The notes under the pieces: generated by a model
Seen by the model: only the letters and a program-made list of their open reading frames with translations
What the model was told of the DNA's origin: nothing
Database searches by the model: none
Shown here: in pieces, positions 54,879 through 63,443 of the stretch
How positions within the stretch are numbered: position 1 is the stretch's first letter
Layout: the number at the start of each line of letters is the position of its first letter
Source of the DNA: Chitinophaga dinghuensis
GTDB lineage: Bacteria; Bacteroidota; Bacteroidia; Chitinophagales; Chitinophagaceae
DNA: 64,000 nucleotides
NCBI RefSeq assembly: GCF_003259435.1
Contig: NZ_QLMA01000001.1
Coordinates: 248,001 to 312,000, forward strand
Direction of reading: 5' to 3'
Translations under genes and position numbers: made by a program

Positions 54879-55451
54879 TTATAAAAAGTATAACAGCAGG
54901 AGGAGAGACAAAATACCGCCGATGAATAAACGAATCCTTTTCAGGGCGATTGTAATCTGGTTTTCCACTGTTTTCACAGAGATATTTAGGCGACTGGCTA
55001 TTTCGGCGTGGGAGAGGTGTTCATGTCTGCTGAGACTGTACACTGTTCTGCATTTGTCGGGCAGGGAGCTGACAGCATCCGCGATTCTGGTTTTCAGTTC
55101 CCGTAAATGAATTTCATCTGTGGAAACAGTTTTTTCTGTGATATAGTAGAGTGAGTTGATGAGTTGCTGGCGCGATTTATCTGCACGAAGATAATTGGCC
55201 ATTTTGTACCTGGTAGCGGTTTTAAGATATTGTTTGAGATGGGTGATTTCCACCGTTTCTCTGTTTAGCCAGAGCCATGTAAACACTTCCTGCACTACGT
55301 CGAGCGCCATCTCTCTGTCTTTCAAGGTACAACAGGCATGTTTATAGAGATCAGACCAGTACCGGGCATAGATCGTATCAAATGCCGGCACTTTTCCATT
55401 TTTCAAGTGGAATAAAAGTTCACTGTCCTCCATCGCGTTCCAACCGATCAT
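54879..55451 (-). CDS. ECF sigma-70 factor
   Basis: 190 residues, Bacteroidota sigma-70 family 1. Region 2 includes DTIYARYWSDLYKHACCTLKDREMALDVVQEVFTWLW. Region 4 includes LPDKCRTVYSLSRHEHLSHAEIASRLNISVKTVENQITIALKRI. The C-terminus ends in a hydrophobic stretch (LFIGGILSLLLLLYFL), which could anchor it or interact with the anti-sigma factor. The start at 55451 is followed by a second in-frame ATG five codons later (MEDSELLF), which is equally likely. It is the first gene of the uptake cluster. Confidence 0.92.
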   Translation of the reverse strand: MIGWNAMEDSELLFHLKNGKVPAFDTIYARYWSDLYKHACCTLKDREMALDVVQEVFTWLWLNRETVEITHLKQYLKTATRYKMANYLRADKSRQQLINSLYYITEKTVSTDEIHLRELKTRIADAVSSLPDKCRTVYSLSRHEHLSHAEIASRLNISVKTVENQITIALKRIRLFIGGILSLLLLLYFL

Positions 55452-55560
55452 AATCGATTCGATAATTAATTAGGCGAGAATAATATCTTAATCGCAATCT
55501 AAGTTTAATTGTCTAGTGAAGGTTATAGTATTTTGCTGAAGGGTAACGGTATTTTAACGC

Positions 55561-55809
55561 TTATCTGGAAGCGGTGAGCTTGTGTACACATTCCTGCATT
55601 TGGTCCTCAGAAAACAGCAGTCGTTTTTTATAGCCTAATTCTTCACCATGGAGGTATCCGAAGGTGAGGATGTACTGTGCCAGTTGTTTAGATTTTTGGA
55701 GGCCTGGGAGGGATTTGAGTAGATGTGTCGGACCACTGTGGGTGCCGTGAATAGTGAGCTCGAAAGAAGTGTGAACGGAGGTTATTACGGCAATGAATGG
55801 TTTTTGCAT
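55561..55809 (-). CDS. Small protein of unknown function
   Basis: 82 residues, no signal peptide. It starts with a beta-like segment (FIAVITSVHTSFELTIHG) and continues with helices (LLKSLPGLQKSKQLAQYIL). No family recognised. Isolated between the sigma-factor gene and a divergent HTH gene. Confidence 0.5.
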   Translation of the reverse strand: MQKPFIAVITSVHTSFELTIHGTHSGPTHLLKSLPGLQKSKQLAQYILTFGYLHGEELGYKKRLLFSEDQMQECVHKLTASR

Positions 55810-55965
55810 AATTGGTGGGTTTTTATAAATATAGTCATTTTGGGTTAAAAGAATTCATAAATGGATAATAAATTCATTAATGGATAGTAATTATTATAAT
55901 CATAGTTATAATAGCTATTATAGCTATGTAATTGTCAAATTGAAACAGTCTATTTCAGCATAATC

Positions 55966-56232
55966 ATGAAGGACAGACGATATAAAGTTGTTAAATCATT
56001 CTTCGAAAAGGATAGCATCGACCAGATCCTTAATGTCTTTGATGTGCTTCCAATTTCGACAGTAGCCAAGGATATGGGAGTTAATTATTCAACTTTATAT
56101 CGGAAGATTCAAAATCCACGGACATTTACAATTGGGGATATTCTGGATATAGCAGCGTTGATTGAAATAGAGCCAGAATTGCTGCTAAAGTTGATTGCTA
56201 AGGAGAATAAGAAGAAATCTAAACCTCAGTAA
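55966..56232 (+). CDS. Small helix-turn-helix protein
   Basis: 88 residues. The sequence ISTVAKDMGVNYSTLYRKIQNPRTFTIGDILDIAALIEIEP fits an XRE-like HTH, with the recognition helix around NYSTLYRKI. A short basic C-terminus follows. It precedes the hydroxyacid dehydrogenase by 10 nt. Likely a DNA-binding regulator, target unknown. Confidence 0.65.
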   Translation: MKDRRYKVVKSFFEKDSIDQILNVFDVLPISTVAKDMGVNYSTLYRKIQNPRTFTIGDILDIAALIEIEPELLLKLIAKENKKKSKPQ

Positions 56233-56242
56233 AACATCATTT

Positions 56243-57202
56243 ATGTTGAATATAGTTGTATTGGACGGATATGCACTTAATCCTGGAGATCTCAGTTGGG
56301 ATAGTCTAAAGGCTTTAGGAAACGTCACTATTTATGACCGGACGCCGGAGGCGCAGGTGGTAGAGCGTTCCATTGATGCGGACATTGTATTAACCAATAA
56401 ATCCATTCTTAGTGCGGAGAGTATCGCGCGGCTGCCGCAGTTGAAATATATTGGTGTGATTGCTACTGGTTATAATGTGGTGAATATTGAAGCGGCGAAG
56501 GCGCGGAATATTCCTGTTACGAATGTGCCGGCGTATAGTACTGCAGCGGTAGCGCAGTTGACATTTGCTTTGATCCTGGAGTTATGTCACAGGACTGGAG
56601 CGCATAGTGATGCGGTTAGAGCGGGGCGTTGGGCCAGCAGTAAGGATTTTTCTTTCTGGGACTTCCCGTTGGTGGAACTGGAAGGGAAAACGTTGGGAAT
56701 AGTGGGTCTTGGGCAGATTGGGCAGGCGGTAGCGCGGATAGGGTTGGCATTTGGGATGAAAGTAATAGCACATCATAAGCATCCAGAGCGGGATAAGATG
56801 GAGGGAGTTACGTTTGTGGATTTAGCTACTTGTTTCAGAGAGGCGGATGTGGTGAGTTTACATACACCAATGAGTGCGGCCAATAAAGAATTTGTGAATG
56901 CAGCTTTATTACATACTATGAAGAAGACTGCTTTCCTGATCAACACCAGTAGGGGAGGATTGATCAATGAAGCAGATGTTGCGGCAGCGTTGAGGGAAGG
57001 GCTGATTGCAGGGGCAGGACTGGATGTATTGTCTACAGAGCCACCTGCAGCAGATAATCCATTGATCAGTAGTCCTAACAGTATTATCACTCCCCATATT
57101 GCCTGGGCGACCTCAGCCGCGAGAGAAAGGTTACTGAATAAGGTGGTCGAGAATCTTGTCGCGTTTTTAGCCGGACGGGCTCAAAATGTCGTAAACAAAT
57201 AA
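56243..57202 (+). CDS. D-2-hydroxyacid dehydrogenase (NAD-dependent)
   Basis: 319 residues from the ATG at 56243 (MLNIVVLDGYALNPGDLSW). The NAD-binding motif is GKTLGIVGLGQIGQAVARIG; catalytic residues are the Arg in INTSRGGLINE, the Glu in GLDVLSTEPPA and the His in TPHIAWAT. The overall type resembles glycerate dehydrogenase/hydroxypyruvate reductase. Substrate not settled. Confidence 0.9.
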   Translation: MLNIVVLDGYALNPGDLSWDSLKALGNVTIYDRTPEAQVVERSIDADIVLTNKSILSAESIARLPQLKYIGVIATGYNVVNIEAAKARNIPVTNVPAYSTAAVAQLTFALILELCHRTGAHSDAVRAGRWASSKDFSFWDFPLVELEGKTLGIVGLGQIGQAVARIGLAFGMKVIAHHKHPERDKMEGVTFVDLATCFREADVVSLHTPMSAANKEFVNAALLHTMKKTAFLINTSRGGLINEADVAAALREGLIAGAGLDVLSTEPPAADNPLISSPNSIITPHIAWATSAARERLLNKVVENLVAFLAGRAQNVVNK

Positions 57203-57220
57203 GATATTTCATATGTTATA

Positions 57221-57273
57221 AAACGTATAGTTGATAAAAAATTTAAACTATTTTTTATTGCTATACGTTTTTT
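57221..57273 (+). terminator. Terminator of the HTH-dehydrogenase operon
   Basis: AAACGTATAG / CTATACGTTT, perfect 10-bp arms around a 30-nt AT-rich loop, followed by TTT. Confidence 0.75.
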
Positions 57274-57321
57274 AATTGTATACTATACCCTTATAAATAT
57301 GTTCATTTTTCAAGTTTGGAA

Positions 57322-57355
57322 TGAACAAAATGAACAAAAACCCCACAAAATGAAT
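57322..57355 (+). promoter_or_regulatory. TGAAC/TGAAT operator-like array C
   Basis: TGAAC at 57322 and 57331 and TGAAT at 57351 (9 and 20 bp spacing), matching array A. The fourth position, expected at 57360, is not present. It lies 135 nt before the response regulator start. Confidence 0.5.
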
Positions 57356-57489
57356 GAAAAGACTGATTGTTCTTCCATTACTTAATCGGTACTTTGAATA
57401 AACGTAAAAAATACCCTTTGTCAGGGTAGCCCAAGATCGAGAATCGCAGTTAGCAATTTTTCTAGTTACAACATTTAAATCTATCTAAA

Positions 57490-58248
57490 ATGAAACCGAC
57501 CGTTTTATTGGTAGAAGATGATCAGTTTTTTGCCAAGGTTATGAAAAGGCATATAGAAAAAGCCGGCTATGAGGTATTATACTGTGCGGATGGTGCTGAA
57601 GGTTGGGATACCTTTCAACAGAAGGATATTGACCTATGTGTTATTGATGTGGTCATGCCAAAGAAAGATGGTTTTGAACTCACCAACGATATTCGCAAAA
57701 TCAATGAAAATGTCCCCATTTTGATCACTTCCTCCCGTTATATGGAGCAAGACCGTATGCATGGATTCGAAGCCGGTGCGGATGATTACATTGTAAAGCC
57801 ATTCAATATGCAGGAATTTCTGCTGCGATTGGAGGTATTCATTAAAAGGGCCCGACTGCTCCGCAGTGAGAAGCAAATCACCTATACGGTAGGTAATCTC
57901 TGCTTTAATTATCAACAATGCGCAGTAACCATGGATGTAGAACGTCCAGACCCTTCCGGCAACGGCACCTTCCTCGAAGCAACCGTTACTCAACTTCCAC
58001 CGAAAGAATCGGATCTCTTTAAATATTTATGCGAAAATCCCAATAAAAAGCTCAAACGGGACCAAATCATGTCTTGTGTTTGGGATGGGGAAGACTCGTA
58101 TAACAAACGTACTATGGATGTTTACCTGACCCGCTTAAGAAGGTATATAGCCCCGGACCCTACCATCAGTGTTCAAACCTACCACGGCAAAGGCATTATG
58201 TTCGTGGCAGATGAACCGGGCCGGACACAGGAAATTGTCAAAGCCTGA
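57490..58248 (+). CDS. OmpR-family response regulator
   Basis: 252 residues. Receiver domain with acidic pocket LVEDDQ, phosphorylation site Asp 53 in LCVIDVVMPKKDGFEL, LITSS and KPF. The C-terminal winged-helix DNA-binding domain (about 165-240) has LPPKESDLFKYLCENPNKKLKRDQIMSCVWDGED and RTMDVYLTRLRRYI. No histidine kinase gene is adjacent, so it is an orphan in this window. A TGAAC array similar to those of the small-peptide locus precedes it. Confidence 0.93.
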   Translation: MKPTVLLVEDDQFFAKVMKRHIEKAGYEVLYCADGAEGWDTFQQKDIDLCVIDVVMPKKDGFELTNDIRKINENVPILITSSRYMEQDRMHGFEAGADDYIVKPFNMQEFLLRLEVFIKRARLLRSEKQITYTVGNLCFNYQQCAVTMDVERPDPSGNGTFLEATVTQLPPKESDLFKYLCENPNKKLKRDQIMSCVWDGEDSYNKRTMDVYLTRLRRYIAPDPTISVQTYHGKGIMFVADEPGRTQEIVKA

Positions 58249-58286
58249 CTTTAATTATTGGCTGCTACTATCCGTTGAAAATCGAT

Positions 58287-58313
58287 TACGTCCTGTTTTT
58301 AAAACAGGACGTA
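58287..58313 (+). terminator. Terminator of the response regulator gene
   Basis: Perfect 13-bp arms TACGTCCTGTTTT / AAAACAGGACGTA, followed by TTTATTTT. Confidence 0.9.
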
Positions 58314-58317
58314 TTTA

Positions 58318-58781
58318 TTTTAGGGCGTTTGCTGGTTTTTTCTCGCAGAGCAGCATAAGCAGCAAAGCAGCAAAGAAGTTGGATGGATCGGAGCGGAGGT
58401 TTTTCACGCAAAGGCGCAAAGGGTAATATGGATTGTGTATTGTTGTTATTTTAAGACCGCAAAGAATTTTTAAAGTACTTCCCCTCCTTGCTTTTCGGGA
58501 TAGTAATAGAGTAGTTAGTGTGTTTGTAGCTTAAATCTTTGCGAGCTACACCAAACATTTTCAAACAACAAAAAGTAGTACTTCCTCTCCTTGCTTTTCG
58601 GGGTCGTAATAAAGTAGAGTGTTAGTAGTTTAAGTCTTTGCGAGCTACACCAAACATCTTCAAACAACAAAAAGTGGTCCTTTGCCTCTTTGCGCCTTTG
58701 CGAGAAACGGGCAATACACCCTTTTCTGCTGCTTTGCTGCTTCTGCTGCTCTGCGAGAAAAAACCAGCAAACGCCCTAAAA
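58318..58781. repeat. 464-bp nested repeat element with 55-bp inverted ends
   Basis: 58318-58372 and 58727-58781 are inverted repeats identical at 54 of 55 positions (TTTTAGGGCGTTTGCTGG start, AGCAGCAAAGCAGCA inside). A second inverted pair lies inside (CGCAAAGGCGCAAAG near 58408 and CTTTGCGCCTTTGCG near 58688). The core holds two direct copies of a 103-bp unit (58474-58576 and 58577 to about 58675, each with TCCTTGCTTTTCGGG and GCGAGCTACACCAAACAT). No ORF is convincing. It looks like a non-coding repetitive extragenic element. Confidence 0.8.
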
Positions 58782-58786
58782 CAAAA

Positions 58787-58809
58787 CGTCCCGCCATTAA
58801 GGCAGGACG
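58787..58809 (-). terminator. Terminator of the YebC-family gene
   Basis: On the minus strand CGTCCTGCC-ttaat-GGCGGGACG, nine pairs including one wobble, followed by TTTTGTTTTA. It abuts the end of the inverted-repeat element. Confidence 0.7.
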
Positions 58810-58832
58810 CTTCGCTGTTATTGTTTTTGTAC

Positions 58833-59543
58833 TTACTTCAGATTGTGGAAAACTGCCTGTACGTCGTCGTCTTGTTCCAGACGATCTACCAATTCCAGTA
58901 CTTCTTTAGCCTGGTCTTCTGATAATTCAACGAGGTTGGCAGGGATGCGCTTCAGTTCAGAGCTGATAACTTCTAATCCTTTGTCTTCCAAAGCTTTAGA
59001 CATATTACCAAACTCAGTAAAAGCAGCGCGGATAATAATATTACCTTCTGAATCTTCTCCAATTTCTTCTAAACCGAAGTCGATCAGTTCCAGTTCCAGC
59101 TCTTCCAGGTTCTGGCCAGCATTTTTCACCTTGAACTCGCCTACGCGGTTGAACATGAAACCTACGGAACCACTGTTACCAAGGCTACCGCCGCATTTGT
59201 TGAAGTGCATACGCACGTTAGCAACAGTACGGGTAGTGTTATCAGTAGCAGTATCCACCATGATGGCAATGCCATGAGGTGCATAACCTTCGTATACAAC
59301 TTCTTCGTAGTCAGTTTTATCCTTACCCAAAGCGCGTTTAATCGCAGCGTCAACACGGTCTTTCGGCATGTTTACCGCTTTCGCATTCACTATACAGCGA
59401 CGCAGGGCAGGGTTATTATCAGGATCAGGGCCAGCTGCCTTTACGGCGATTGCTATATCCTTACCTATTCTGGTAAACTGCTTAGCCATCCTGTCCCAGC
59501 GGGCAAACATGGTAGATTTACGTACTTCAAATATTCTTCCCAT
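58833..59543 (-). CDS. YebC/PmpR-family DNA-binding or translation factor
   Basis: 236 residues. Start [22 protein letters not shown], then [40 protein letters not shown] and [11 protein letters not shown], all family signatures. YebC proteins were described as transcriptional regulators; more recent work links the family to relief of ribosome stalling. Which role applies here is not known. Single gene. Confidence 0.93.
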   Translation of the reverse strand: MGRIFEVRKSTMFARWDRMAKQFTRIGKDIAIAVKAAGPDPDNNPALRRCIVNAKAVNMPKDRVDAAIKRALGKDKTDYEEVVYEGYAPHGIAIMVDTATDNTTRTVANVRMHFNKCGGSLGNSGSVGFMFNRVGEFKVKNAGQNLEELELELIDFGLEEIGEDSEGNIIIRAAFTEFGNMSKALEDKGLEVISSELKRIPANLVELSEDQAKEVLELVDRLEQDDDVQAVFHNLK

Positions 59544-59627
59544 TGGAGTGGTATCTTATTATTGGATCTTTAAAATAATCCGCAAATTTAAGCTAATCTG
59601 GTAAAGTAATGAAATCCACATCCGGGA

Positions 59628-61124
59628 TTAATCCATCATCTTACGCGCCTTACTGTGTTTAACGCTGTAATTAAAGTAGATGATAAAACCAATACCCAGC
59701 CATACAAACAGACGAGTCCAGTTTTCCAGACCGAGACTGATAATCATGGTCAGGCAGGCCAAAGCGCCTACGATTGGCAGGATTGGCACCCAAGGAGTTT
59801 TGAATCCACGAGGTGCATCCGGATTATTTTTACGCATAATAATTACCCCGATGCATACCAGTACAAAGGCAAACAAGGTACCGATACTGGTCATATCGCC
59901 TACTACGCTGTCTGGTACAAACGCAGCAAACAAGGTAGTGAATACGAAGAACATCCACTGAGAACGATATGGAGTACGATATTTAGGGTGCAGTTTTGCA
60001 AATACAGGAGGTACCAGACCGTCGTTACTCATAGAGTAGAATACGCGGGTCTGACCCAGGAGCATCACCAGGATTACAGAAGAGAAACCAGCCAGGATAG
60101 CAACTGTAATGAAGGTCGACAACCATGCATAACCGTGCATATAAGTATCGATCGTATAAGCTACAGAAGCCTCACCACCTGCTCTAACGAAATCTTTGTA
60201 AGGTGCGATACCTGTCAGTACATAAGAGAACAGGATGTACAGTATAGTACAGATGGCCAGAGATACCAGGATACCGATAGGCATATTTTTCTTAGGATTC
60301 ACAGTTTCCTGTGCAGCAGTAGATACCGCATCGAAACCGATGAACGCAAAGAATACCACACCGGCCCCTCGCAAGACGCCTCCCCATCCATGGTTGAAGA
60401 AGTTGGAATAATCCACTACCTGTCCGTTATGCATGGTAACAGTACCCGCATCAGCAGCAATGGTGAATGGAGTATGGTTAGCAGGATTGATAAACTGCCA
60501 TCCCAGGATGATGAAGAGAATTACGATCGCCACTTTACAGATAACAATGATGTTGTTAACAATGGCAGAACCCTGAATACCGCGTACCAGGAGCATTGTT
60601 AATAACAACAGGATACCAACAGAAGGGAGGTTCATCATACCTCTTACACCAGCATCGCTGATTTCAAAAGGACTATGACACCATTCATAGGGTATCGTAA
60701 CGTGGAAAACGTTGGTGAGAAGTTTGTTGAGATACTGAGACCATCCAATGGCCACAGTAGCTGCCCCAAGGGCATATTCCAGCACAAGATCCCAACCGAT
60801 AATCCAGGCAATAAATTCACCTAATGTGGCATAGGAGTACGTATAGGCACTTCCTGCAATCGGAATCATAGAAGCAAATTCGGCATAGCATAAACCCGCA
60901 AGGGCGCAACCAAATGCTGCAATGATAAAGGAGATTGTAACGGCTGGTCCGGCATGTTGACCTGCGGCAGCAGCTGTTCTAACGAAAAGACCAGCACCAA
61001 TGATAGCGCCGATACCAAGTGCGATCAGCGATCCTGCACCAAGCGTTCTTTTAAGACCTTTTTCTGAATCAGATGCTTCCGAAAGTAAGACGGACAGTTG
61101 TTTCTTGGCAAATAGTTTGCTCAT
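59628..61124 (-). CDS. APC-family amino acid permease
   Basis: 498 residues with about 12 membrane segments. The first holds the unwound substrate motif IALGIGAIIGAGLFV. The conserved FFAFIGFDAVSTAAQETVNPKKNMPIGI loop defines the cationic amino acid transporter (CAT/YfnA-like) subgroup. Located in the inner membrane; likely uptake of amino acids. Single gene, divergent from the symporter gene. Confidence 0.9.
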   Translation of the reverse strand: MSKLFAKKQLSVLLSEASDSEKGLKRTLGAGSLIALGIGAIIGAGLFVRTAAAAGQHAGPAVTISFIIAAFGCALAGLCYAEFASMIPIAGSAYTYSYATLGEFIAWIIGWDLVLEYALGAATVAIGWSQYLNKLLTNVFHVTIPYEWCHSPFEISDAGVRGMMNLPSVGILLLLTMLLVRGIQGSAIVNNIIVICKVAIVILFIILGWQFINPANHTPFTIAADAGTVTMHNGQVVDYSNFFNHGWGGVLRGAGVVFFAFIGFDAVSTAAQETVNPKKNMPIGILVSLAICTILYILFSYVLTGIAPYKDFVRAGGEASVAYTIDTYMHGYAWLSTFITVAILAGFSSVILVMLLGQTRVFYSMSNDGLVPPVFAKLHPKYRTPYRSQWMFFVFTTLFAAFVPDSVVGDMTSIGTLFAFVLVCIGVIIMRKNNPDAPRGFKTPWVPILPIVGALACLTMIISLGLENWTRLFVWLGIGFIIYFNYSVKHSKARKMMD

Positions 61125-61317
61125 AAGCCAAATTGTTGGTTGATTGTTTTAAGGTAGATTTGTTTGTTGTTGATTGTTAATCGCCAAATATAATAACTGG
61201 AAACCAAAATCCCTTGCTTTATTTTACCTTCGGCAGCTCATAATTAAGCCAGTAACCTTATTTTTGGGAAAATTTAGGTTACAACAAAAACATCACAGCA
61301 ATTAATTCTACCGTCGC

Positions 61318-62592
61318 ATGAAGAAATCCAACAAGCTTACATTGTTCATCTTTGTGGCTATGATCCTCGGGATAGCAACAGGATACATTGTAAACTACTC
61401 ATTTGGACAAGCCAATCCCACGCCCGCTGAACAAGCGAGCATTCAGAAATTTAGTAACAACATATCTATTCTGACTGATATCTTTCTCCGCCTGGTGAAA
61501 ATGATCATCGCCCCACTTGTATTTTCTACACTAGTGGTAGGTGTGGCAAAAATGGGAGATATCAAAGCGGTGGGCCGCGTAGGTGGAAAAACAATGCTGT
61601 GGTTTATCAGTGCAACCTTTGTATCATTGTTTTTGGGATTAGTGCTGGTAAATATCATGAAACCAGGTCTTTCCCTGTCATTACCCCTCCCTGATACACA
61701 CGCATCTTCAGGGATTTCTAAAGCGGATATGACCCTCAGAGGCTTTTTCCAGCACGTAGTGCCGGACTCTGTTGTAAATGCAATGGCCCACAATGAAATT
61801 CTGCAGATCGTAGTGTTTGCAATTTTCTTTGGTGTAGCCGCTGCGGCTATAGGTGAGCAGGCCAACCCTGTTGTGAAACTGATGGACAGTCTCGCTCACA
61901 TCATGCTGAAAGTAACCGGCTTTGTAATGAATTTCGCTCCATTCGCAGTATTTGCTGCAATGGCTGCCATCGTAGCAGATAAAGGATTGAGCGTTTTATG
62001 GGTATACGGTAAATTCATTACCCAGTTCTATGCAGGATTATTCAGTTTATGGATCGTTTTAGCGCTGGTTGGATTTATGATACTCGGCAAACCGGTGTTC
62101 CGCTTGCTGGGATTAATCAAAGATCCTGTACTCCTGGCTTTCGGTACCGCTTCCAGCGAAGCGGCTTACCCACGTACCATGGCGGAACTGGAGCGTTTCG
62201 GTTGTGACAGTCGCATCGTTAGCTTTGTATTGCCACTGGGTTACTCTTTCAACCTGGATGGTTCAATGATGTATATGACTTTTGCCAGCTTGTTCATTGC
62301 CCAGGCGTATGGCATGCATCTGCCTATAGATCAGCAGATTACAATGCTCCTGGTGCTGATGATTACCAGTAAAGGGATTGCGGGCGTTCCCCGTGCAAGC
62401 CTGGTGGTAATTGCAGGTACGCTTTCTATGTTCAATATCCCTGAGGCGGGGTTATTACTGCTCCTCGGTGTGGATCACCTGCTGGATATGGGACGTTCTG
62501 CTACTAACGTAATCGGTAATGCAATGGCTACCGCAGTTGTTTCCAAATGGGAAAATAAACTGGAGCTGGAATCTGCCGATCATAGTGCCTAA
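61318..62592 (+). CDS. Dicarboxylate/amino acid:cation symporter (DAACS)
   Basis: 424 residues. Glutamate-transporter-like fold: eight membrane segments with two re-entrant hairpins. HP1 appears as AFGTASSEAAYPRTM (serine-rich tip), the TM7 motif as SFNLDGSMMYMTFASLFIAQAYG (variant of NMDGT), and HP2 as TSKGIAGVPRASLVVIAGTL. TM8 has LLGVDHLLDMGRSATNVIGN, with the Asp and Asn that bind the amino group. Expected to import glutamate, aspartate or C4-dicarboxylates with sodium or protons. Confidence 0.92.
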   Translation: MKKSNKLTLFIFVAMILGIATGYIVNYSFGQANPTPAEQASIQKFSNNISILTDIFLRLVKMIIAPLVFSTLVVGVAKMGDIKAVGRVGGKTMLWFISATFVSLFLGLVLVNIMKPGLSLSLPLPDTHASSGISKADMTLRGFFQHVVPDSVVNAMAHNEILQIVVFAIFFGVAAAAIGEQANPVVKLMDSLAHIMLKVTGFVMNFAPFAVFAAMAAIVADKGLSVLWVYGKFITQFYAGLFSLWIVLALVGFMILGKPVFRLLGLIKDPVLLAFGTASSEAAYPRTMAELERFGCDSRIVSFVLPLGYSFNLDGSMMYMTFASLFIAQAYGMHLPIDQQITMLLVLMITSKGIAGVPRASLVVIAGTLSMFNIPEAGLLLLLGVDHLLDMGRSATNVIGNAMATAVVSKWENKLELESADHSA

Positions 62593-62661
62593 TGCCAAAC
62601 ATTAACATTCTCATTAGAGATTCTTTTTTATTTTACCGATCCCGAAAGTATTTTTTATCGC

Positions 62662-63348
62662 ATGGACCAGATAATTGAGTTATTCAGACATCTCATTAAT
62701 CCTAAGTGGATTATTGATCACGGAGGGTTATACCTATTAGTAGCTATTATTTTTGCAGAAACAGGCCTGTTTGTAGGCTTCTTTTTGCCGGGAGATTCTC
62801 TGCTTTTCCTGGCAGGATTTTATGGTAAAGAGATATGTGCCAGCTTTCATGATGCACCATTCTTCATAGTGATGTTGGTGATCGCGCTGGCTGGCGTACT
62901 TGGCAATATGGTAGGATTCTGGTTTGGACGTAAATCCGGCCCCGTATTATTTAAACGGAAAGATTCCCTGCTTTTCAAGAAAAAACATCTTTATCAGGCG
63001 AAAGAGTTCTATGACAGATATGGTGGCGGCGCTATCTTTTTTGCCCGTTTTCTGCCAATAATCCGCACTTTCGCACCAATTGTAGCCGGAATTGTAGGCA
63101 TGGAACGCAAACGTTTCATGTTCTTTAATATCGTTGGTTCTTTCTCCTGGGTATTCTCTATGATGCTGGCAGGTTATTTCCTGGGTAAAAAATTCCCTGG
63201 ACTGAAAGACCACCTGGAACTGATAGTGATCATCCTGGTGCTGATTACCACGCTACCAGTAATATTGAAGCTGGTATTCGGAAAAGCAAAAATTCCACAC
63301 GATCATCACATTGTAGATGAATCATCCGAAATAACAGAGTCTAAATAA
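62662..63348 (+). CDS. DedA-family membrane protein
   Basis: 228 residues. Typical DedA/SNARE-associated motifs: FAETGLFVGFFLPGDSLLFLAGF in the first half, and FFARFLPIIRTFAPIVAG in the amphipathic re-entrant region. DedA proteins act in membrane homeostasis; several recycle undecaprenyl phosphate or flip lipids in other bacteria. The exact role here is not determined. The C-terminus is charged (HDHHIVDESSEITESK). Confidence 0.9.
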   Translation: MDQIIELFRHLINPKWIIDHGGLYLLVAIIFAETGLFVGFFLPGDSLLFLAGFYGKEICASFHDAPFFIVMLVIALAGVLGNMVGFWFGRKSGPVLFKRKDSLLFKKKHLYQAKEFYDRYGGGAIFFARFLPIIRTFAPIVAGIVGMERKRFMFFNIVGSFSWVFSMMLAGYFLGKKFPGLKDHLELIVIILVLITTLPVILKLVFGKAKIPHDHHIVDESSEITESK

Positions 63349-63360
63349 AATATTAATAAA

Positions 63361-63400
63361 AAATGCCATGAAGTATTATCTTTCATGGCATTTTTGTTTT
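63361..63400 (+). terminator. Terminator of the DedA gene
   Basis: 12-bp arms AAATGCCATGAA / TTCATGGCATTT with a 9-nt loop and T-rich tail. Confidence 0.9.
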
Positions 63401-63443
63401 TATCAGCCACGTTTATTTTTCCATTTTTATCAGCCAAAGAAAA

